Assembly: GCA_013397455.1 (NCBI GenBank)
Contig: VYZB01000274.1
Span: 1,042,614-1,106,613, forward strand
Direction: 5' to 3'
Origin: Crotophaga sulcirostris
Lineage: Eukaryota; Chordata; Aves; Cuculiformes; Crotophagidae
DNA length: 64,000 nucleotides
In this document: piece by piece, positions 37,827 through 50,329 of the stretch
Numbering within the stretch: position 1 is the first letter of the stretch
Layout: each line of letters starts with the position of its first letter
The notes under the pieces: generated by a model
Databases searched by the model: none
Seen by the model: only the letters and a program-made list of their open reading frames with translations
Told to the model about the DNA's origin: nothing
Made by a program: the position numbers and the translations under genes

Positions 37827-38855
37827 CACTACTCTTCCTGACTTGAATTAATCCCAGTGGTAGGACACATTAAAAAGATATGTGTCTCTTCTGCTGGTAC
37901 TCCCCTTTCCCCTCCTTCATGCATTATAATCTGACTTTTCTGCTTCTTCAAAATTTGGAGATTGTTCATGATTTATTTCCCTAAGGTGGTTTTTGGGTCT
38001 AATTTGACATGACTTTTTTTGTGGTTAATAAAAAGCAGATTGTATGTTAAAATAGACCTACTAGCAAAACAATGGCTGAATTGAATTTTAAAGTAGGAGT
38101 ATTTAAACACAGAGGGAAATTTAGCACATCCACCATTGGCCCATGTAAATGCATCCATGATTCCCGAACAAAATTATAAACTTTTGGTTTTGAGAGTACA
38201 GAGAGGAAGAAATATAGCCAAGCACCTAAGTATATAGATCATTAGAGAGTTTCAGAACAGCCATTTCATCTTTTTTGCCTTCTTAGACAGCCCATTAAAA
38301 CATTCCCTTTGTTTCTCCTATGGCAAAATGAGTGGGAAGAAAAGGCCTCATTTGCTACTACTTGTCCCTCGAAATGAAAAGCAGAACGATTAAGACAATG
38401 CTCAGTTATCAGAACAAAAAGGCTTTTGAGACTCATACCTGTGTTTCATAAAGACCCTGTTATGCAGGTTCCCACAGCCATAAATCCTGAAAGGCAGGCA
38501 CTCCTGACATAAATGAGTGTATCTGGCAAGTGAGCATGTCTAGGGACGCACTGCATAGTTCTGAGAAATACAAAACTTTCTGGTTTTTCTCCTTTATTTT
38601 TACTTTTGCGATCTTAATTCAACAATTCAATAGGGAACATTCGACCTGCTAATGCTGCATGACCCCAACACTTGGATCTTGCTGAGACGTCTTTTTCTGC
38701 AAGCCTGATTCTGTACATGCAAGGTTCCTTTACACATCTGAGTAACTAGATTTGGCTCCAAAAAACAGTCTGTGGGAATGAGGCCGATTTCTGTTAGCTC
38801 AGATTTAATAGAGATTGCAATTGGTAGGAACCCCTAAACTCAATTTGTTCACCTG
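37827..38855. other. Unique non-coding DNA
   Basis: About 1 kb between two CR1 fragments. I see nothing gene-like or repetitive in it. Confidence 0.6.
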
Positions 38856-39032
38856 GAATCACAGAATAAGCAAAGCAGAAAGGGACCTAGAAAGTCTTTA
38901 GTCCAATATCCTGCTCAACACAGCAATAGCCATGATATGAGATCCAGTTGCTCAGGGCTTTGTCCGTTTATGTCTTGAAAACTCCAAGAGTGGAGAGTGA
39001 ACAAACTCTCTGGGGCGGCTGCACAGAAACTT
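38856..39032 (-). mobile_element. Old CR1 LINE fragment, minus strand
   Basis: Begins with gaatcacagaataagc and agggacctagaaagtc at the 3' end. It continues with gtccaatatcctgctcaaca, the conserved block ttgctcagggctttgtcc, tgaaaactccaagagtggag and ctctctggggcggctgc. This order is the reverse complement of an old CR1 3' region. Divergence is substantial and no ORF remains. Confidence 0.82.
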
Positions 39033-39889
39033 CAAGTTAGAATCTGGTTAGCTATAGAAAAGATCTGACCACCTGAGTTTAAGGCCCTTACCTAACCACA
39101 GTGGAATGTGAATGCTGATTTATGAATGATGGACTATGAAAAATTTCTTCTGTCAGACTGGGAGTTTGGAGTGATTTCAAGATCAGAGCGTTCAGCATTT
39201 TTTTAAAACTGCATTTAACAGCTTGCAACTGAATGTTTAACAAATGCCAATCAAACTTCGCCTGTAACATGATTTATGTCAAATAACATCCTTGGAGCTG
39301 GTACAAAAAAACAACTAATACTAGCCATTTTGATTTTAAAGGTTCAATGACAAATCAGGTTACATGTGCCTAAGAAATTTTGACATTTTACTCAGATTAC
39401 GTGTCAATCATTAAGAAGAGAGCACAGACTTTTCCTCCTGTCTAGAGTTCTTAATTGGATTTTTGTAAAAGGAAAGCTAGCCATGCTTGTCATTAAAGCA
39501 TTCAGAGAGAGAGAAGGAGTGTTTTGCACTCATTCTGTTTATCTATATACTAAGTCAGAGTACATAGCTACGAACAGAACCTTAGTCGTGATAATGCCTT
39601 TCAAATAACTGAAGATTAAGAGTTTGGAAATGGTCTTGTGGTGATTCCTGTCATTTTTGCTAGTAGAATTTGGAAGTATATGAGCAACATCTCACACAGG
39701 AATGAAATAAAATTCCTCTTTAACAAAAAATAAGGAGAGACTACTTCTCCTGGGAGGCTCTCAGCATTTTCAGCTGATGCGAGGCAGTAATTTTCCTGTA
39801 TAGCTGTTGACAACTGTTCAGTTTTTCTTTAGGGAGTTAATTATTTTGTTGTTTTCCACAAAAGACTGCTTTTTATCCTTCCAAGACAT
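39033..39889. other. Unique non-coding DNA
   Basis: Spacer between a CR1 fragment and the LTR at 39890. Nothing gene-like is seen. Confidence 0.6.
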
Positions 39890-40478
39890 GTTATGATGTA
39901 GCCCCAGCCAGCAGCTCAGCTTCACCCAGCCACTCAGTCACTTGCCCATGGCGGGGAGGGGAAGAGAATCAGAAAGGTAAAAGTGAGAAAATTCATGTGT
40001 TGAGATACAGACAGTTTAGTAGGTGCAACAAAAACCATACATGCAAGCGAAGCAAAACAAGGAATATATTCCCTACTTTGAATTGGCACAGAGACATTCA
40101 TCTCTCTCCTGGAAATGAGGTCTTTGTCACAAGTGTCACAACAGTGACTTCAGAAGACAAATACCATTACTCTGAAAGTCCTCTCTTTCCTTCTTCTTCC
40201 TTCAGCTTTATATACTAAGCATGTATTACAGAACATCCCTTTGGTCATTTCCAGTCATCTATTCCGGCTGTCTCCTTCCAACTTCTTGTGCACCCCCAGC
40301 TTAATCACTGGTGGGGCAGTGCAAGAAGCAGAAAAGGCCTTGATAGTGTGTAAGCACCGCCCAGAAATAAGCAAAAACATCTCTGAGTTATCAACACTGT
40401 TTTCAGCACAAACCCAAAAAAATGTCCCATACCATCTACTATGAAGAAAATTAACTTTATCCTAGCCAAAACAGGATG
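39890..40478 (-). mobile_element. ERV LTR, minus strand, about 590 bp
   Basis: On the plus strand the element starts tgttatgatgtagccccagc and finishes near cctagccaaaacaggatg. Read on the minus strand, the 5' end resembles the recalled avian LTR start (ctggtttnggctgggatagag). It then has ttaattttcttc, a TATA box agtatataaag (plus-strand 40206-40216) and a decayed poly(A) region. A downstream segment ctgtctgtatctcaacacatg and ttttctcacttttacctttc follows, and the end is ggggctacatcataaca. The terminal layout (tatctcaaca... to a GC-rich end) parallels the 3' end of the LTR at 43214-44292. No convincing target duplication is visible (aagaca before, ataaga after). Internal retroviral sequence is absent, so it is a solo LTR. 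The plus-strand frames at 39997-40218 and 40241-40444 are fortuitous. Confidence 0.8.
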
Positions 40479-40557
40479 ATAAGAAAAACAGTTATTTGTC
40501 TTGGATTTAGTTTTAGATTTTGTCCAGAATTTTCTATTCGCTGATTTTATCTTTTAT

Positions 40558-40700
40558 TCATAGAATTAGGGATGAGCAATACCTCTGAGAAATTGTTTAA
40601 TCTCTTCTTGAAACCCTGAGATCTGTACCAGATATACATCGCTAATATCCACTCTGTCTTCCAGTCAGGCAGGAAACAATAGATCCCAAATCACTGCAAA
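40558..40700 (-). mobile_element. Possible ancient CR1/L3 relic, minus strand
   Basis: tcatagaattagggatgagc followed by ttgtttaatctcttcttgaaaccct resembles the reverse complement of old CR1/L3 3' regions. The match is weak and rests on recalled consensus features only. Confidence 0.28.
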
Positions 40701-42240
40701 GCATTGTTTTCCCTTTAAGAAGTCTGATGGTGAAAGTCTCTTGGTGAAATTAGCAAATGCTTCAAACACAGTCTTTGTCCTCCTACATGAAAATGAGGAG
40801 AAAGAAAGATAATTGTTTGTTGTACATTTCCCATCTTAAGGTAACAGAAAAAGCAGAGAACGAAGGTTTGCTTGTCTATAGTTCCTCCTGATCCTCATAG
40901 GCAGATTCACCTTGATTATCAGAAAAAAACAGCTTATCTTTGGAAATGCAATAGGAAAAAAAAGTTGTGGGGAATGTTTTTACATAATCAATTAGAACAA
41001 CCGGGCAAGAGATAAGATGTCACAGTATCCCTTTTATGCTCTTATATTGGCAGTGTTGCCCTGAGAGCAGGAAAAATAATTGAATAACAGAAGGGAGAAG
41101 TGTGAGCCATCAACAGTAATTTCTGTGCGGAGTTGGCTCCTAACCAGCACCTATAAACTGTAACATAAATCTTATGGACAGTGACTTTCATATCCCAATC
41201 AACTGCTTTACATGGCCAGTTGCAGCAAGAATCTCTGTTTTATATGCCTTTGGTGACATTTGACAAATGGAGAAAAAACAGATGTCAGGCACTTGATTGC
41301 AACGAGGATGTGAAGAGACACAAATCTAATGATGCTATGTTCAAAAAATTATGAAGCAGACTCTGCTGCATTAATTATATACGGTGAATTACAGCATTCT
41401 TGTGCCCTTTGAGTGGCAAAATGGTGAATGAATGTGTAACAATACTTTGAAAGAGACTTTAACCACAGGAGCCTGCTCTTTTGGGTTCATTTTCTGTTGT
41501 CCACTATCTCTTCTTTTGGCAAACTTGTAGACCTGTAAGAAAATAAACAAGATAAGGGAAATCTTGTCTTGCGCTAAGGTTAAGCAGGCTTTGCACTGTC
41601 AACTGAAGTACATTTTAAACAAGGGCAGGGTTTGTCATCATTTGCAAATTCAGAAATTAATTTCTTACAGGGTCTTGGGAGGGGAATATTTCTGGCTCCA
41701 AGTGTGGTTGAAAGTTCATACTTTCTACATTGGTCTTCTTGTACATCTTTGTGTTAGCATGATTTTCTGGGAAGTGTCTTGGGGACAGTGATTTCTGTGT
41801 CAGCCTTTTTAATGCAACTTCAAGGTCTGAAAACTGTCATCTAAAGAAAATGTTTAGGAAATGCATTTCAAAGTCAATGCATGGGAAAAAATAGAGGTTT
41901 CTATATAATTGTAAGAAGAGTAATATAACATATGATGTAGTAACTATCTCAAATGTAGTGAACGATTTTCAGATCAGTCAAAGGCTGACCTTTTCTTGTG
42001 GTAGTGTATCAAGCCAAAGCCTCAGGAAAGTATGTTAGACTCCCTCCTGTCCCTTCCTGCACATCCTTCTTGTCTTCCCCAGACTGCTTCTGAAATTGCG
42101 CCTCCTCCTCACTCGACTGAGAGAGAGGGCATCATTTTCCTGCATGGCAGAACTTGAGGCTACTACACCCACGTAGTACTCCCTTCACAGACAGTTGGCA
42201 CCCCTCTTCTCCCTGTACACCATGCTTGTGATGGTACTTT

Positions 42241-42305
42241 CTAATTACTGGCAGAACTCAAAATCTGGTTGATCGGAGTTCAATTACTGGTCAGAACTCA
42301 AAACC
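42241..42305. repeat. Imperfect 39-bp-period duplication
   Basis: Copies at 42241-42266 and 42280-42305 share aattactgg(t)cagaactcaaaa then (t/c)ct. The duplication lies inside an unassigned GC-richer block. Confidence 0.8.
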
Positions 42306-42715
42306 TCATGGGTTGGCCTACGATACCAGCCAGATACTTTTGCTTCTGCTGCCATCTGATCCATTGACTCTTTGGGGAAATGAAGTATGAGTTTGCAGAA
42401 CTCATGTGGGTCCTTGCATGTAAAAAACCCCCAGCTGTGTTTGCCCTCTTGCATGGACTCTGCAATGAATATGCAAGATGGCTCATAATCTCATAGTCCT
42501 GTGGTGCTGCTGAAGGGTCACAGCTAATGAACAATAAGCAAGATAATGAACGCTTAACAGCATGTTAGTGATTTCATTAGACACACACCTTGTACAAGAT
42601 GGGTAATACAACATTAATCTCACAATTATCTGGGAAAGGACCATAATATTTTCACTTCTGAACTTCTGCTATGATCTTGTAAAGGACAGTCAAGCAAGCG
42701 GGCTTCTCTTTTCAT

Positions 42716-42748
42716 CTTTTCTTTTCTTTTTTTTTTGTTTGTTTTTTC
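42716..42748. repeat. T-rich low-complexity tract
   Basis: Runs of cttttcttttctttttttttttg followed by ttgttttttc. Low complexity only. Confidence 0.8.
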
Positions 42749-43213
42749 ACTGTTCTAATTAAAAGTGTGATTCAATTTCAAAAAGAGTTAATTACCCCAA
42801 CAATAAAGCTTTTAATGTTAATTAGACAGTTGGATTTCAAAATATCAGATACTGTTCATTTCTGCTGTGAATTGGACAGTATTTTGCTAACAGGTTTGGG
42901 GGAAAAAAAGCGGAAAGTTGATGGCTGTCACTTCTGGTTACGCTTGTAATAGAGAGCTTTATTTTCCTGTTATAAGTCTTCTGTGCTAAAGAATGTATCT
43001 TTGCCTAATTTATACTGCAACAAAACAAGCTTTATCTTCTAATTCTCAAAAAGCCAGTCCACTAACTTAAGAGCAATGCTGTTGTCTGCCTGATACAAGA
43101 GTGTTTGGGCCCAGATCTTGATAAAAGAATTATTGAAATGTCACTGCACAAACACAGGGAAAAATAGCACACATTCTTGTCACACCGTTTGGGTTGATGA
43201 TAGCTGTCATAAA

Positions 43214-44292
43214 TGCATTGTGTTCGTGTGGTAAGGTTTTGGTATTGGGGGTGGTTACAGGGATGGTTTCTGTGAGAATTTGCTATGAGCCACCACTACG
43301 TCCAACAGAGCCAATACCAGCTGGCTCCAAAATAGACCCACCACTGGCCAAGGCTGAAGCCATCAGTGATGGTAGTAGCACCTCTGTGATAACATATTTA
43401 AGAAGGGGAGAAAACCTACTACACAACAGCAGGTGGTAGAAAGAAGTGAAAATACCTGAGAGAAACATCTCTGCAGATACCATGGTCACTGAAGAAGGAA
43501 GGTAAGGAGGTGCTCCAGGCGCTAGAGCAGAGATTTCTCTGCAGCCAGTGGAGGTCCATGGTGGAAGGGATATCCAGCTGCGGCCCATGGAGGACACCGA
43601 GGTAGAGCAGGTGGATACACTCAAAGAGGGCTGTGACCGCATGGAGAGTTTGCATTCGAGTAGGCTCCTGGTAGTACCTGTGACCCCATGGAGAGAAGAG
43701 CCCACACCAGAGAAGATTTGCTGGTAAGACTTGTAACCCCGTGGTGGAACCATGCTGGAACCATCTGTTCCCAAAGGACTGCACCTTATGGAAAGGACTC
43801 ACACTGGAGCAGTTAATGAAGATTTTCAGTCCATAGGAAGGACCCATGTGGGAGAAGTTCATAAAGCACTGTCTCCCACAGGAGGGACCCCATGGTGGAG
43901 CAGAGGAAGAGTATGTGGAGGAAGGAGTAGCAGATGCAACATGCAATGAATGCACAACTCTCACTGCCTATCCCCCCATGTTGCTCAGGGGAGTAGAGAG
44001 AGAAATTGGAAATGAAGTTGAGACTGGGAAAAAAAGGAGGGGGGGGAGAAATTTTAAGACTTGGGTTTATTTCTCATTATCCTACTCTGTTTTGATTGGT
44101 AATACATTAAATCGATTTCCCTGAGTTGAGTCTGATTTGCCCATGACAGAAATTGGTGAGTGATCTCTCCATGTCATTATCTTGATCAATGAGTTCTTAT
44201 GTAGCACATTTTGCGTCTGGTCCAGATGAGAAAATGGAGTAATAGAGCAGCTTGGTGGGCACCTAACAGCCAACCAGATTTAACCCACCTCA
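43214..44292 (+). mobile_element. Long ERVL-type LTR, plus strand, about 1.08 kb
   Basis: Begins tgcattgtgttcgtgtggta and ends ttaacccacctca, giving TG...CA ends. A TATA-like catatttaag lies near 43390. The middle (about 43500-43930) is made of degenerate short repeats built on a gacccatgntggagaag theme. It is followed by a purine-rich tract (aaaaaaggaggggggga, about 44029-44050). Then come ggtttatttctcattatcc and gttttgattggtaatacatt (poly(A)-like attaaa at 44107-44112), with gtgagtgatctctccatgtc and a GC-richer end. I recall this architecture from avian ERVL-class LTRs; the exact family name is not given because I cannot search. No target duplication is evident at these boundaries. The frames of 163 and 181 codons on the minus strand (43283-43774, 43419-43964) lie wholly in the LTR and are not genes. 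Confidence 0.85.
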
Positions 44293-46538
44293 GTGAGCTA
44301 GCAGGGAAGGCGGATGCACCGATAACCAACTACAGCTCAGACATTTGAAAGTGACGGATGTTGAAATAAAAAATTATGTTACCCCGTCTGCTGTGTGTAT
44401 GACAATTTTAAATACTCTCCCAAAACAACATACTTTTAAATTGTAATGGAGTAGGGCCATTACCATTGATTAAATTTGAACACTTTTAAAGGTTCAGTGA
44501 CACAAAAAAGACTTGCAGTGGATTATGACAGATCTGTCGTAACAAAAACCAGCAGTCTTTCACTCAGTTGTTAGTACCAAAACGCTGTCTCCCATTTTTA
44601 AAGGCAAAAAGACATTGAATCTCTTAAACAATTTCCAGATTGAACTGCACTGAAATTTATGAAATGCACATTACAAGGAAAAGTATAAAGAAATACTTAT
44701 TCCAAAGAATAAAAAGAAATCCTTCCCACAGCATCGGATTACGCTTTCACCAGGAGGAATGCATATCCCTCTTGAAGAGAATATGTGTATAAGAAATAGG
44801 CTTACCTTAGCATTCCAAGAAATGCCAGATATTCTTAATTATAACCAGAATTTTCAGAAGAAATTTGGACTTGGAAATATCCCACAAGTAGTTTGTCCAG
44901 TTTGAGACATAAGACTGCAACATGGTAGGTGAACTTCCCCCTTTCAAAACCAGGAATTACTAACCAAAATTGAGTCTCTCAAACTTCCTCAGTTTGTCTC
45001 CACTTGTGAGGGTGGTTCAACGAGTAGTTTTTCTTAAATCATGTTTCAAAAGGTCTTTTTTCTATGACTGAAATTTAATCTGCATTTCTGGTTGTAAATT
45101 CTGAGACTTTTCTAATATATAATTTTCTTCTCACTGTGTGCTGCATCAGATTTGCATCCAGATTCATGGACAGGGAAACTTGCCTAAGCAGTAGTTGGTT
45201 TTCCTAAATAAACAGCACAAGATCGGGCACATTATAGTTGTTTAGTATTTGGAATCTGTATAGGCAAGAAACTTCATTAAATCAATGCACTATGGATAAT
45301 TTAAATGAGGAAAAATATTCCATGAGAACTATGATACTGCTGATACTAACATGACCGACCCTGTTACTTCCAGGTCACATCTTAGTGATTTAACAAGTGA
45401 TTTTGTCTTCCAGTCCCTCTGTTAAAACATGAATTTAAATGTAGTTTTGTATAGTTTTCCTGCTTGACATCAGCTCTGTTTCCATGTGTCCAATTCTTTT
45501 TTTCTACTTGTATGGTACAGAGCACTGAAGTCTGCACCTGCATCATGAATCTACCTTTCATTGTTAAAAGGAGAAAAAAACCAGAACTTGTTTTCTGTAT
45601 CTACTGGGATGATGCCTGAAGTTCTTTTGAGCAGCGGCATGCAGTGGTTGTAACCTCCTATAGACTCAGGTAGTATGACTCCATGGGAAATCAGAATAAA
45701 ATGTAGAGTTTTCTCCTTTTCTCAGTTTGCAGGGGAATCAGCAGCAGAAAACACAGCAGAAAAACCACACACTGGCCAAGACTCAAATCCTGCTTCAGAA
45801 AACCTCCTGGAGTGGGCTAGTTTTCAACCTGTGCTGCATGCTGCTCAGAAAAGGCTAGAAGTGTAATGCTTGATCTTGGAACACTTGTGCAACCAGCTCG
45901 TTCCAGGCTTTGTAACTAAAGGGAGAAATACATAAATTCACACATATCTATAATTATATTTTTACGCAGTCCAGACCCAGAAACTGTTCTAGATACCTGA
46001 TAGAAGAAACTTTTTCAATCCTCAACTGCCATAAGGTTAAATTTACTGTTGAAGGGAGACAGAAGAGCTAGTGGTGTTTACCCTTGCTGATGCTGCTGGA
46101 TATAAGATGAAATGGTTTAGCTATGCTCTGTATATGATGCACACAAGGCTTGTATAGGAATAAAAGGACATTTCATGGCTGCTGTGACTAATGCAGTACC
46201 TTTGGCAATGTATGCTCTTTCCTAGTGCAGGCTCTCAGCTAGAGTCAAGAGGTCCATCCATTTTTAGAGACTTCTTTGAGGGAGAGAGTAGTGTGGTGGG
46301 GATGGTGCTTTGAACTCATGATGGGAGCTTCCAGGTGACTTGTTTTTTAAAAGCAGGGATTGTCCTGCATTAGGGATTCAAAGGAGTGTTCTGATCAGTC
46401 ACCTTCCATCATGTGTAATGTAGTTAATGCAGCCTTAAAAGACCATTTTCCTTCACAGTAGTGTGTTATGGAATATGTAAATTTTTCATGCAACTGAATG
46501 TACAGAATTGTTCAGAGCTTTTCCTTTAAATTTCATTT

Positions 46539-46565
46539 TCAACTAGCTGTTTTACAGCTAGTTGA
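46539..46565. repeat. Perfect inverted repeat, 12-bp arms, 3-nt loop
   Basis: The arm tcaactagctgt at 46539-46550, loop ttt, and the exact reverse complement at 46554-46565. No T-run follows that would suggest a Pol III terminator, and no flanking repeat explains it. Confidence 0.92.
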
Positions 46566-48964
46566 TGTTACTTCCTGAGGACAGGATTACAGTTTTAAAA
46601 TAACAATCGGATTTATCTAGGAAATTCAGATATAAATCCTGAAAGTGCAGAGCCACAGTTGTTTTAGTTATTTATAACTCATTTTAAACAATCAATAAAG
46701 CAACTGTGTCATTAGGGTGAAAAACAGCCTTCTCTGTGGAATTCATGTTACATTCCCTTTTCTTACAAAGAACTGAATGACAAATAGCTAACAAAATTTA
46801 CATACACAGTAGTTCATCTGGGGGTAAATATTATGTTTATTTTGCATTTTCCTATTTTTAATCTGAATACAATAAATTAATATGACAACTGGAGACTTAA
46901 ACGCATACCAGCACAAGTTTTCTGGCACTCCTCTGCCAACAGTAACTCCTCTCATCTCAATGAGGTGTTTGAGAGTGAAAGTTTTCCATGTCATTTTTGG
47001 ACAAACCTGACATGCTGTCAGTATTTGTTTTAACAAGAAGGGTAGAGTGCATGCTGTGGTTTAATGGAGGGTGAAGCAGTGTCTGAATTCAATTTATCTC
47101 CTTTTTTTCTTTGATGATGTTGTTTCTGCAATAAGTCTGAAAAACAAGGACATCTCTCAAAAGAGCTTAGAATACGATATCTTCAACTTTGGTAGCAGCC
47201 GATTGATCCTGCAGAACTGATTTACCTTTAAATGACTAGGTGGTGGAATGAATTCTTTTGGGGATTTTTCAGAAGGGGGCAGGGGAGAAGAAGTGTTTAC
47301 AGAATCCCCTAGAAATTCTTACTTGTTCAAGGAAGTTTAATTATGAACATGTAGATTTTTTGCTTATCATTCTTTCAGACATTTGTTAAGCCAAACTAAG
47401 AATGCTCTTATTTATGGATTAAGGCAGCTGTTTGAAATGAGGTCACTTGAAATTCTCAATCTTCAACAATGTTTTGAATATGAGATTATTAGTTTGGAAG
47501 AGCACCAGAAAGTATTTATACAGTTCCATTGCAGTGTTTTGTTCAATACACAGACCCACACCACCTCCTTCTCTTGTCTTAAGTATTGAAGTAAACCATA
47601 TAGTTCGGAAACACAGCTCAAATGTAACAGTGTCTACTGCTTTACTTAACTTCTTCAGGAGCTGAAAATATTAGTTGTATTTTTGTTTATAGCATTATTC
47701 ATAACTGTGGGACTGAAAAAAAGCACAGGAATTTCTCCAACCAATATAAAACATTTAGAATAACAGCATAAAATCTTGCTTGCTATAGTGACATTTTCTT
47801 TCATATACAGCTTTATTAAATGCATACTTCAGAATGAATTTCACCTCACAGGCTTTCAACTCAATTACAGCACTTATTTCCCAGCAGGTTAATTTTTCTC
47901 AAAGACTAGACAAGGAAAGTAATCACTTAGAAAAATTGGTATTCCACATTCACGTGCAGTACTGTCATTTCTGCTTTCATCTTGAGGTCCGTAATGGCAC
48001 TGGATCTCGGTGAGCTCTCAACTGAAATGGTGCTTCAGTCAATGCTGCAGTTTGTCTAAATGCTTCCATTTCTTAAACCTGTACAAAGCAGAGATTTTTG
48101 CTTTCATGCTTTTGTTCTCTCAGCTTTTCTTATTCTAAGAAGTTCTTCGTTCTTAGGTAGAGCTCTCCTAGAACTCCTGCAGGTCTTGTAGAAAGTCTTT
48201 TCAGTTGTGATGCCAAGAAACGAGGAAGCATTTCCTTATCTAAAAGTCTTTACTTTTGTTGGTTTTATTCTGGTTAAGTTTCAATTAAATTTCTTGGTCC
48301 CCACTAGGGTGTTGCACTTACAGAACTATGTGTCCCTAAAGTAGTCAAGAGGAACGGCCACCTGCAACACAACACTCATCTGGGACTGTGAATCCCACAA
48401 ATCCAGAGTGGAATGCAAGCAAATAAGAGCAGTTTTACTGTGTCAGGTCAAATATTCACTTAACTCATTATGCTGTCTCCAAAAGATGCAAACAATACAT
48501 ACACAGAGAAAAAGTGAAGAACAGAGCAAGCACAGAGTGCTGTTTGCCTATATTTTTTCTTTCATCCAATGGTTTGCAGGTCAAGCAACTCCTTAGTCAG
48601 TTAGGATGTGCCTTTTTATTTTGAAATAAAAAAAGAAATGTGGAGTTTTCAAAAAAAATATTGTGTGTGAAACTTCCATTAAAAAAAAAGCATCCTAGAA
48701 TGAAATTTTACCTGGAAATGGGTGCAAATAGCTTTGAGATGTTACATGCTGTGCAAGCCTTGGTACTGATGGTTACCGATTTTTCCATGGCCTGTCTTTG
48801 AAACAAAAAGAAAATTCCAGTAAAAACCGTTGCTCATGGGACATTCAAAAACCCAGCTCTGCAGCAAAGAATGAGGAAATCTTATGCTGACTGTCACTCT
48901 GGGCTAACAGACTGGAAACAAGGAGCCTGAGGCACTCTACCTCTAAAACACTCCTCTAATGTAA

Positions 48965-48991
48965 TTTATATATGTATATATATAATATATT
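48965..48991. repeat. (TA)n microsatellite
   Basis: Alternating TA with single interruptions (ttatatatgtatatatataa). Confidence 0.88.
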
Positions 48992-50194
48992 TTACCAAGA
49001 ACTACAGCGTCAATCCATGCAGTTAATTGATTCCTCAAAGTTAAGGTCAGGCACCCTGAGGTCTCATACAGATGCACTTTACTTTATGCATAAGATTTTT
49101 GCTGCTGAGTTGATGGTGAACTAAGCATTTGTTGCCCTACTGTGTGTAGTGATATCTTGTGCATGTCCATGCATATGTTAAACCCTATGCCAATCAGAAG
49201 CAACAAAAAAAGACAATGACTGTGTCAAAGGTAGACATTTAAATCAAAGTTTCCAGGACCTGAAAACATCCCTGTGCATGAAAAACATTGAGAGGAGGGA
49301 ATAAACATTAAAAAATCCACTCATCGTTGTGCATTATTCCACCTGAATAAACACATCCTTGCTGTGAAATAATTGCAGTGTGTATATAAGAAAACTATCA
49401 CCAAGTGTATTCAAGATTAAAAGGTCAATTTACTTTAATTTAGCAGTTATATTCCTTCCTTCCTGCACCACTGCTGTGGGAATTGGGTGCATTGTCACTG
49501 GTTACTAATACAGTACATTAATATGTTATTTCAAGTGGATTCTGTCCAACCATGCAGACTATGTGTAGCATGCCCCATTCTCTGCACGGTAAATCGGTTT
49601 GTCATTGCAATTCTAAGCAACTATAGTAGTACATGGAGGAATAATATTCTAGTCATCATTTTGCAATAAATGAATTCTTTTCAACATTGTTATCAGTCCT
49701 AGACATTTACCTAACATTTCTGATATTTCTGCATGGAATTAAGAAGTAAATCAAGGTAAAGGAGACCAATATATCTTGTCCTGGGCTTCCAAAGTAGTTT
49801 AAACTTTGAGAAAGACTGCAACATATTTTAATGGAAGCAGAACAAGCATAAAGTTAACTGTTTCTCAACATCCCAGAACCTACTAAGAAAATTAAATTAT
49901 AAATGAGATGACCAAATGTTGTCCTCCCAATTTTATATAAAAGATAAAAGATACAAATAACAATGAAAAAATATGAAGAGGTTGGAGTAAGTAATCCACA
50001 GTTAATTTTAATTTAATATACAGAATAAGTTATGCAGCGTCTATATAACATCATACTCTTTAAAGATACAGGCATCTGTTTTTCCTTAAGGATGACATTA
50101 ACTTCTATGGGTTTGTTTCTTTTGTGTTATATATTTGTCCTTTTTTAAAAAAAATCTTCTTCATTAGAAAGAAAATTCAAATTCTGCCATATTT

Positions 50195-50329
50195 TTTTCA
50201 GGACTTCAGAAGAGCAGACTATGGCCTCTTCGTGGATCTGCTTGGAAAGGACTTGGAGAGAAGAGAGGTCATAGAAAGCTGGTTGATATTTAACAACCAT
50301 CTCCTCCAAGCTCACAAACACTCTGTCTG
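50195..50329 (+). pseudogene. CR1 ORF2 fragment, endonuclease-RT linker
   Basis: A run of about 42 codons followed by a stop encodes DFRRADYGLFVDLLGK near its start and SWLIFNNHLLQAHKH near its end. These match the recalled CR1 ORF2 linker preceding the RT domain. The upstream frame extends to 50124 but that part is not CR1. Truncated by the 5' end of the insertion and by stops downstream. Confidence 0.82.

Larger units (their letters stand above)
40479..43213. other. Unique DNA with one possible old CR1 and an unassigned GC-richer block
   Basis: Sequence at about 40560-40700 may be a very old CR1/L3-type relic. A GC-richer block at about 42030-42520 contains a short duplication (42241-42305) and has no assignment. 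A CT/T-rich run lies at 42716-42748. No gene is supported; frames are at most about 80 codons. Confidence 0.5.
44293..50194. other. Unique AT-rich non-coding DNA
   Basis: No gene or clear transposon is recognised in these 5.9 kb. Notable are a perfect 12-bp-arm hairpin at 46539-46565 and a TA microsatellite at 48965-48991. Open frames are 82 codons or fewer. Confidence 0.6.

Noticed and set aside
43283..43964. Overlapping 163- and 181-codon minus-strand frames
   Set aside because: They lie wholly inside the ERVL-type LTR; the openness follows from its minirepeats.
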